DNA of 11,984 nucleotides from Hahellaceae bacterium (GTDB lineage Bacteria; Pseudomonadota; Gammaproteobacteria; Pseudomonadales; Oleiphilaceae), in the NCBI GenBank assembly GCA_024234575.1, contig JACKOB010000001.1, forward strand, positions 1 to 11,984, given 5' to 3'. The notes under the pieces were generated by a model that was given only the letters and a program-made list of their open reading frames with translations, was not told the DNA's origin and did no database searches. Within the stretch, counting starts at the first letter, position 1. Every line of letters starts with the position of its first letter. A program made the translations under genes and the position numbers. Positions 7,646 through 11,984 of this stretch are shown here, piece by piece.

Positions 7646-8018
7646 TTTTCACCGCAAATATTGTTATTTCGTCCAATAAGTTTAATTTTGAAACCAGCCC
7701 TCTGATACGCCAATAGCGTAAGAATGAATTAATCTTTCCTTTTAGGCCAACCACATTGGCGCCAGCACTAAAACAAATACCATCATCCTGCTGTGAGATT
7801 ATTCGGAATCCATAATCACTCAACAATTTTCTCAACGATTTTTTCGTGAAATACTGCAAATGGTGAGGTGACGCTATACGTCTCCATTTTTTGCCCGCCA
7901 ATTTAGCACCTAGTGAGGCTAAATTTATCGTATTTAAACACAGTAATCCTCTAGGGGGTATAGTGATAACTCGGTCACCTCCCATTTTTAGCCACACTTT
8001 CATTAGATGCAAGTACAC
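7638..8018 (-). CDS. C-terminal fragment of a class I SAM-dependent methyltransferase (probably a pseudogene)
   Basis: The open frame from a GTG at 8018 gives 126 residues that look like only the second half of a glycan-cluster methyltransferase. A KMGGDRVITIPP strand corresponds to the usual KPGG-then-strand element, and KKWRRIASPHHLQYFTKKSLRKLL matches the W...PEHLYYFS..TL.. segment that follows it in these families. The SAM-binding motif I (GxGxG) and the acidic residues after it are absent. The frame closes at a TAG at 8052-8054, inside a perfect inverted repeat, and no continuation of the family is seen beyond. The simplest reading is that insertion or deletion beside the IS3 remnant removed the 5' half together with the operon's native promoter. 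The GTG start has no convincing ribosome binding site, so the fragment may not be made. It was probably the first known gene of the operon, with a role in methylating a sugar. Confidence 0.7.
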   Translation of the reverse strand: MYLHLMKVWLKMGGDRVITIPPRGLLCLNTINLASLGAKLAGKKWRRIASPHHLQYFTKKSLRKLLSDYGFRIISQQDDGICFSAGANVVGLKGKINSFLRYWRIRGLVSKLNLLDEITIFAVKND

Positions 8019-8055
8019 TAGAAACCGCTGCTGGGAAACTAGTAGCGGTTTCTAG
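8018..8055. repeat. Perfect 12-bp inverted repeat at the methyltransferase break point
   Basis: CTAGAAACCGCT (8018-8029) and AGCGGTTTCTAG (8044-8055) are exact reverse complements around a 14-nt loop that contains ACTAGT. The stem is strong but no T-run follows on either strand, so it is not an obvious intrinsic terminator. It marks the point where methyltransferase homology ends. It could be a REP- or MITE-like palindrome or the scar of a mobile element. I see no second copy in the window. Confidence 0.75.
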
Positions 8056-8122
8056 ATGGGAGATGGAGTTTCTTGAACCTAAAGATACGGGCATCATCTC
8101 ATTGTGACCTGTAAATTATTAG

Positions 8123-8536
8123 ATATCGGTAATCCGGCAGACAAAATTCGCTAAAGTTTCAAGAGTGACAACGAAGCACAAACACAGTGATCAAGTAGCT
8201 GATAACATGTTGAACCAAAACTTTAATCCTGTTGCACCGGATGAAGTTTGGTCCGATGACGTGACTTACCTCAGAGCAGCGGAAGGTTGGATCTATCTGA
8301 CCATTTTGGTGGATTTATGCTCACGCTGTATTGTGAGTTGGCACACTAATAAGCAGATGACGACGGGGTTAATCGTCTAGGCAGTGATTAACGCGGTGAA
8401 TGTACCTCAACCGAAAACGGGCTTGGTCTTACACAGTGAGTATGATTCTCAATACACTCGTAAGTGGTACCGTGGCCTATTAAAACGTAATGGGCTCCTA
8501 ATGTCTGTCTTTGTTAGCTTTTTCGAAGGGGATTAA
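8123..8536 (+). pseudogene. Decayed IS3-family transposase (OrfB) remnant
   Basis: The frame, open from just after a TAG at 8120-8122, reads through matches to the middle of IS3-family OrfB, an rve/DDE integrase. RQTKFAKVSRVTTKHKHS corresponds to the linker before the catalytic core; WSDDVTYLRAAEGWIYL holds the first catalytic Asp; DLCSRCIVSWHTNKQMTT follows. A TAG at 8378-8380 interrupts the frame after GLIV, but homology resumes in the same frame with PKTGLVLHSEYDSQYT. Intact relatives have HSDQGSQYT there, so the second catalytic Asp is now Glu. Similarity stops near LLKRNGLLMS and the frame ends at a TAA at 8534-8536, so the third catalytic acid is missing. OrfA and clear terminal repeats are not seen. 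A GTG at 8165 could begin a 71-residue peptide but is unlikely to be functional. The element is dead. Confidence 0.85.
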
Positions 8537-8548
8537 TAACTCTTCTGC

Positions 8549-8554
8549 TATACT
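8549..8554 (+). promoter_or_regulatory. Possible -10 box before the acyltransferase gene
   Basis: TATACT lies 30 nt upstream of the GTG start at 8585, just after the IS3 remnant ends. No matching -35 box is seen at 16-18 bp, so support is weak. Confidence 0.25.
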
Positions 8555-8584
8555 GACAGATAAATACCAAAAGAGACTCAAATC

Positions 8585-10435
8585 GTGCGGCGTGATATTC
8601 AATTCCTCAGAGGAGTAGCTGTTCTACTGGTAGTAATTTTTCACGCGACCTTGGGTATTGTTAACAACGGCTATTTGGGAGTTGATGTCTTTTTTGTAGT
8701 CTCGGGATTCTTAATCACCTCGATAATACTCAAAGACCTAGACGCTCAAAACTTCTCGTTCGCAGGCTTTTACCGGCGGCGAGCAAAGAGATTGCTGCCA
8801 GCACTATACTTTACTCTTGCATGCACCTCTCTTCTCGCATACGGTTTTTTGACCTCCACACAATGGAACGATTTCATTGCGCAGTTAATTGGAGCTGTAA
8901 CGTTTTCTGCCAATTTGGTGCTCCCAACGCAGATTGGTTATTTTGAAGCCGCTGCGGAAGGCAAACCGTTACTGCACATTTGGTCACTCTCTCTAGAGGA
9001 ACAGTACTACTTTTTGTTGCCGCTATTTCTGTACTTGACTCCTCGGCAGTGGCGGTTTTCAGCGCTAATTGCAGCTACTGCTGTTAGCTTGGGCTGGTGC
9101 CTGTTCTGGACGAGTAGCCCCGATGCGATTCCTCCATTTCTATGGAGATTTGGTGAAGCCAAAATTGCAGAGTGGGCGTTCTACTTGTTTCCCACACGCG
9201 CATGGGAACTACTCGTCGGATCAATATGCGCTTGGCTAATGCTAAATAGGCCAGGTATTGCCATACATCCGGGAATCAAACTTGTAGCGTTGGCAGTAAT
9301 CGTTACCGCTAGTTGTATTAGTCTGGATTCCATTCATCCGCGAGGTAATGCACTAATCGTCGTTATCGCAACCGCGACGATTATTCTTGGCAAAGACAAT
9401 TGGCTGCCGCGTTTTAGGGTATTACATGGCATAGAACGAATAGGCGACTGGTCCTATTCAATTTACCTAGTACATTGGCCTTTATTTGCATTCGCTTATC
9501 TTGGTTATGTCGGCCTCATACCAGATAGCAGCAAAATATTACTGGTTTTCATTGCAGTACTTCTCGGCTATTTCCAGTACCGTTTTATCGAAATACCCTT
9601 TCGCTATGGATGGAAAACTCAATCTCACTTAACCTGGGCCTGGTTTGCTGCATCAACAGTTGTGGTATTTCTAATTCCTGCGCCGATGGTGTTAGGAAAG
9701 AGCGAAAGCAGAAATACGCTGACCGCAAATATTACAGAGATAAGAAAAGTCAATTATGGCTTATCAGAAAATTGCGCTAAAGGGGTTGCGGACAGTGGTT
9801 TGGATCCCGAATGCACTACAGGTGTAAAACCAAAATTAGCTGTCTGGGGGGATAGCTTTGCTATGCACCTGATTCCGGGAATAGCAAAAGGCTCGGAAGA
9901 TTTTATTCAGCTTACTAAATCATCTTGCGGACCGATCCTTGGGATCGCACCGATCATCGCGGGTCGCTACTCTCAAGGTTGGGCAAAAAAATGCAGTGAA
10001 CATAACGACAATGCTTTTCGTACTATCATCGAAACTGACTCAATTACCCATGTAGTCTTAAGTTCAACCTTTGGGCAATACTTTAACGGTCGAGATGCAC
10101 AATTTCTTCTTGATGGTATGGTAGTTGACAAAGATCCGGCAGTAGCTATCGAGGCGCTGATTTTAACGATAGAGAAGCTCCAACTCGCCGATAAGCATCC
10201 TATATTGATTTCGCCCCCTCCACGCTCTGGATTTAACATTGGCGACTGCCTGGAAAGGCAAGATTTTGATTTGATTGTTTTTAGAAAAAGCTGCGACATA
10301 CTCTTTTCTGAATATGCTAATTTTGAGAAAGACATAATACAGTCTCTGGCAGATGTTGAGAGAAAAACAGGTGTGGAAATTATCTGGCTTAAAGATTTCC
10401 TCGGTAGTGTTCAGAATTTTGTGTCAATTCTTTAA
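8585..10435 (+). CDS. OafA-type membrane acyltransferase with SGNH domain, 3' end cut off by an IS256-family insertion
   Basis: The original gene encoded a two-domain carbohydrate acyltransferase: an N-terminal multi-helix acyltransferase-3 domain (about 1-350) and a C-terminal periplasmic SGNH domain, together moving acyl groups (often acetyl) onto surface glycans. Visible motifs are RGVAVLLVVIFHA with H20, GYLGVDVFFVVSGFLIT, FYRRRAKRLLPAL, WSLSLEEQYYF and YSIYLVHWP. The SGNH nucleophile is S424 in VWGDSF. The IS interrupts codon order after residue 606 (base 10402); the next ten residues and the stop come from IS DNA, leaving 616 residues. The product therefore lacks the SGNH Asp/His block, which survives at 11728-11871. 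The start is GTG, with a weak AAGAGA upstream. The acyltransferase-3 domain is whole, so partial activity cannot be excluded. The gene stands alone on the plus strand behind the IS3 remnant. Confidence 0.9.
   Translation: MRRDIQFLRGVAVLLVVIFHATLGIVNNGYLGVDVFFVVSGFLITSIILKDLDAQNFSFAGFYRRRAKRLLPALYFTLACTSLLAYGFLTSTQWNDFIAQLIGAVTFSANLVLPTQIGYFEAAAEGKPLLHIWSLSLEEQYYFLLPLFLYLTPRQWRFSALIAATAVSLGWCLFWTSSPDAIPPFLWRFGEAKIAEWAFYLFPTRAWELLVGSICAWLMLNRPGIAIHPGIKLVALAVIVTASCISLDSIHPRGNALIVVIATATIILGKDNWLPRFRVLHGIERIGDWSYSIYLVHWPLFAFAYLGYVGLIPDSSKILLVFIAVLLGYFQYRFIEIPFRYGWKTQSHLTWAWFAASTVVVFLIPAPMVLGKSESRNTLTANITEIRKVNYGLSENCAKGVADSGLDPECTTGVKPKLAVWGDSFAMHLIPGIAKGSEDFIQLTKSSCGPILGIAPIIAGRYSQGWAKKCSEHNDNAFRTIIETDSITHVVLSSTFGQYFNGRDAQFLLDGMVVDKDPAVAIEALILTIEKLQLADKHPILISPPPRSGFNIGDCLERQDFDLIVFRKSCDILFSEYANFEKDIIQSLADVERKTGVEIIWLKDFLGSVQNFVSIL
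10395..10402 (+). repeat. Left copy of the IS target-site duplication (ATTTCCTC)
   Basis: This exact 8-bp sequence recurs at 11720-11727, on the other side of the IS. Both copies lie 6 bp outside the well-conserved part of the terminal repeats. Eight base pairs is a normal duplication length for the IS256 family. Confidence 0.85.
10403..10427 (+). repeat. Left terminal inverted repeat of the IS256-family element
   Basis: The inner 19 bp, GTTCAGAATTTTGTGTCAA (10409-10427), match the reverse complement of the right end at 17 of 19 positions. The outermost 6 bp are poorly conserved apart from the first G, giving 18 of 25 overall. Confidence 0.85.
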
Positions 10436-10448
10436 CTTGGAGCATAAT
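10419..10448 (+). promoter_or_regulatory. Probable transposase promoter overlapping the left terminal repeat
   Basis: TTGTGT (10419-10424) and CATAAT (10443-10448) resemble -35 and -10 boxes with 18-bp spacing. Transcription would begin near 10455, after the ATG at 10447, which supports translation from 10468. Binding of transposase to the repeat could repress this promoter, but that is inference. Confidence 0.4.
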
Positions 10449-10467
10449 GCTCTTTGGAGAATTGATT

Positions 10468-11670
10468 ATGACAGACTCATTTGATTTAAACGAAGCACTT
10501 AAGGCCATACAATCCGGACAACCGATAAGTGGCAAGGACGGTATTCTTGCGCCGTTGGTTAAACAGTTAACAGAAGCGGCGCTAGAAGCAGAACTGGACA
10601 GCCACCTAGCCGATGATGTCCTACCTAACCGGAAGAACGGGAAGTCCAGTAAGACCGTTAAAACCAGCGAAGGACGAATCGACCTTAGAACCCCTCGGGA
10701 TCGAGCCGGTACCTTTGAACCCCAACTGATCAAAAAGCACCAAACCAGCATCAGCGACGAGATTGAAACAAAGATACTCTCGATGTACGGGCGAGGATTG
10801 AGCTATACCGATATCAGTGAGCATGTTCGGGAAATATACGGCATCTGCGTCTCGACTGCGGCGATCAGCACCATTACCGATAAAATTATCGACACCGTCA
10901 AAGCTTGGCAGCAACGGCCACTGGATTCGCATTATCCCTTTGTTTGGCTAGATGCCATTCATTACAAAGTTCGGGTTGATGGTCATTATCAAAGTCGTGC
11001 GGTTTACACAGTATTAGGACTGAATCTAGAAGGCAGGAAGGAGGTCTTAGGCTTATACCTGGCGGAAAGCGAAGGGGCTAACTTCTGGCTGGGTGTGCTG
11101 ACGGACTTACAGAACCGAGGGGTTAAGGATATCCTGATTGCCTCCGTGGATGGCCTCACCGGCTTTCCTGAAGCGATACAGGCTATCTATCCAAAAACTG
11201 AAGTACAGCTGTGTATCGTGCATCAGATACGCAACTCGCTGCGCTACGTTGGCTCGAAACATCACCAGGCGTTTATGGTCGATCTCAAACGGGTTTATCA
11301 GGCATTGAACCGAGAGGCGGCAGAGTCTGCCCTGGATGAGCTTGAGCTAACCTGGGGTGAGCGCTACCCCATTGTGATCCAATCGTGGCGTAGAAAGTGG
11401 GAGAACCTGTCCGTCTACTTCCGCTATCCTGAGCCGATTCGCAAGGTGATTTATACCACGAATTCGATAGAGGCCGTGCATCGCCAGTTCCGGAAATTAA
11501 CCAAAACCAAGGGCGGGTTCCCGAACGATAACAGCTTGCTCAAGTTGTTGTATTTGGGCACCCAAAACGCCAGTAAGAAATGGACAATGCCGATACGCAA
11601 TTGGAACATGACCTTATCTCAGTTGGCCATTTTCTTCGAAGGTCGGCTTGATGGCGCACTTGATCTGTGA
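10468..11670 (+). CDS. IS256-family transposase (Mutator-type DDE)
   Basis: This 400-residue transposase cuts and pastes the surrounding element. The N-terminal region has the usual KDGILAPLVKQLTEAALEAEL helix segment, followed by GRIDLRTPRDRAGTFEP and SMYGRGLSYTDISEHV. The catalytic acids are in place: D162 in WLDAIHYKV, D228 in SVDGLTGFPEAI and E335 in TTNSIEAVHRQFRK. The conserved CIVHQIRNSLRYV also appears, carrying the C-x2-H element, as does KTKGGFPND. The ATG at 10468 is chosen over the one at 10447 because GGAGA lies 7 nt upstream, the probable promoter's start point falls after 10447, and the length then fits the family. The frame is intact with no stop or visible frameshift, so the enzyme is probably active. 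Confidence 0.95.
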   Translation: MTDSFDLNEALKAIQSGQPISGKDGILAPLVKQLTEAALEAELDSHLADDVLPNRKNGKSSKTVKTSEGRIDLRTPRDRAGTFEPQLIKKHQTSISDEIETKILSMYGRGLSYTDISEHVREIYGICVSTAAISTITDKIIDTVKAWQQRPLDSHYPFVWLDAIHYKVRVDGHYQSRAVYTVLGLNLEGRKEVLGLYLAESEGANFWLGVLTDLQNRGVKDILIASVDGLTGFPEAIQAIYPKTEVQLCIVHQIRNSLRYVGSKHHQAFMVDLKRVYQALNREAAESALDELELTWGERYPIVIQSWRRKWENLSVYFRYPEPIRKVIYTTNSIEAVHRQFRKLTKTKGGFPNDNSLLKLLYLGTQNASKKWTMPIRNWNMTLSQLAIFFEGRLDGALDL

Positions 11671-11694
11671 TGAGATAGATTAGGTGTTTTTACC

Positions 11695-11719
11695 TTGACA
11701 CAGAATTTTGAACGGCCTC
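11695..11719 (-). repeat. Right terminal inverted repeat of the IS256-family element
   Basis: TTGACACAGAATTTTGAAC (11695-11713) is the conserved inner part and pairs with 10409-10427 at 17 of 19 positions. It contains TTGACA (11695-11700) facing outward, a possible -35 box for reading out of the element, but no good -10 box follows at 16-18 bp. Confidence 0.85.
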
Positions 11720-11727
11720 ATTTCCTC
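11720..11727 (+). repeat. Right copy of the IS target-site duplication (ATTTCCTC)
   Basis: Identical to 10395-10402. Its last two codons, TTC and CTC, are in frame with the displaced acyltransferase tail that follows. Confidence 0.85.
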
Positions 11728-11871
11728 TGTGATCTAAACAAATGCAAATCAAAACTTAAGGACACATATGTTTATAGAGATGAGGGACACCTGTCTATTT
11801 CCGGATCGGAACTATTGCTAGGGAAATTAGTACTGACAGAAAGTGGCCTAATGTATACAAAAATTGATTAG
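11728..11871 (+). pseudogene. Displaced 3' end of the acyltransferase gene (SGNH catalytic block)
   Basis: These 47 codons and a TAG stop continue the acyltransferase frame after the IS. The reading starts C-D-L-N-K-C directly after the duplicated F-L codons and contains TYVYRDEGHLSISGSELL. The YRDxxHLS pattern is the last conserved block of the SGNH domain in OafA-type proteins and supplies its catalytic Asp and His; in the rebuilt 653-residue protein these are D624 and H627. The pair C607/C612 also fits the cysteines often found before this block. There is no start codon in a suitable place, so this piece is silent unless the IS leaves precisely. Confidence 0.88.
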
Positions 11872-11984
11872 ATAAAGTCTGCAATCCACAAAACTTTAAC
11901 AATTCATTAATCTTCGCTTTCCCCTCCGGTGATCGCTCAAAGCTCTAGGAAATGCGCAATATTGTGTGATCAATTTGTCCCTCA
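11872..11984. other. Right edge with no recognised feature
   Basis: AT-rich sequence after the acyltransferase stop. I see no convincing terminator hairpin, repeat or gene start before the window ends. Confidence 0.5.

Larger units (their letters stand above)
10403..11719 (+). mobile_element. Complete IS256-family insertion sequence
   Basis: The 1317-bp element carries one intact transposase gene, imperfect terminal inverted repeats and flanking 8-bp direct repeats ATTTCCTC. Its limits were fixed in two independent ways: the symmetrical position of the direct repeats around the inverted repeats, and the fact that removing the element plus one repeat copy restores the acyltransferase frame exactly. 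Size, gene content and duplication length all fit IS256 elements. An intact transposase and an exact duplication suggest a recent insertion that may still be mobile. Confidence 0.9.

Noticed and set aside
10447..10467. Transposase start at 10447
   Set aside because: GGAG does lie 4 nt upstream, but the ATG overlaps the probable -10 box; the site at 10468 has better spacing and gives the usual length.
10395..11727. Composite transposon or genomic island bounded by the two insertion sequences
   Set aside because: The IS3 remnant and the IS256-family element are unrelated, the latter has its own exact target duplication, and nothing suggests the DNA between them moved as a unit.
1..11984. CRISPR array, tRNA, defence system or prophage
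   Set aside because: No regularly spaced repeats, tRNA-like folds, or nuclease, toxin or phage motifs were seen on either strand. The content is glycan metabolism plus IS elements.

Overview
The window reads as part of a surface or extracellular polysaccharide locus from a Gram-negative bacterium, most likely a gammaproteobacterium of moderate GC. That placement rests on protein style and gene content only and is tentative. The genes cover sugar-nucleotide synthesis, sugar transfer and glycan modification. The right-hand third has been damaged by two insertion sequences (IS).

Layout. Bases 1-253 hold no assignable gene. A secreted TPR protein (254-937), an asparagine-synthetase-like amidotransferase with no glutaminase cysteine (1029-2735) and a CE4 polysaccharide deacetylase (2750-3697) lie on the plus strand. 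Facing them is a tight five-gene minus-strand operon, read from 8018 down to 3694: the C-terminal piece of a SAM methyltransferase, a LegB-like NAD-dependent 4,6-dehydratase, a hexose-1-phosphate nucleotidyltransferase, a DegT/DnrJ/EryC1 PLP aminotransferase and a GT4 glycosyltransferase. Its junctions are overlaps or gaps of 1-14 nt. The two gene sets converge and share only the four bases CTAG.

Pathway. Nucleotidyltransferase, 4,6-dehydratase and C4 aminotransferase together suggest an NDP-4-amino-4,6-dideoxyhexose, which the glycosyltransferase or others could add to a glycan. The deacetylase, amidotransferase, methyltransferase and acyltransferase would decorate it. The amidotransferase role is inferred from context.

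Damage. The methyltransferase has lost its SAM-binding half at a perfect 12-bp inverted repeat (8018-8055). Beside this lies a decayed IS3-family transposase remnant (about 8123-8536) with an in-frame stop and a mutated catalytic residue. From 8585 runs an OafA-type membrane acyltransferase with an SGNH domain. It is cut by an apparently complete IS256-family element (10403-11719, 1317 bp) with terminal inverted repeats and an 8-bp target duplication, ATTTCCTC. Joining base 10402 to 11728 restores one reading frame of 653 residues, including the SGNH catalytic Asp/His block that now lies beyond the IS. This clean and potentially reversible interruption is the strongest finding. I see no tRNA, rRNA or CRISPR array, and no clearly new defence or mobile system.
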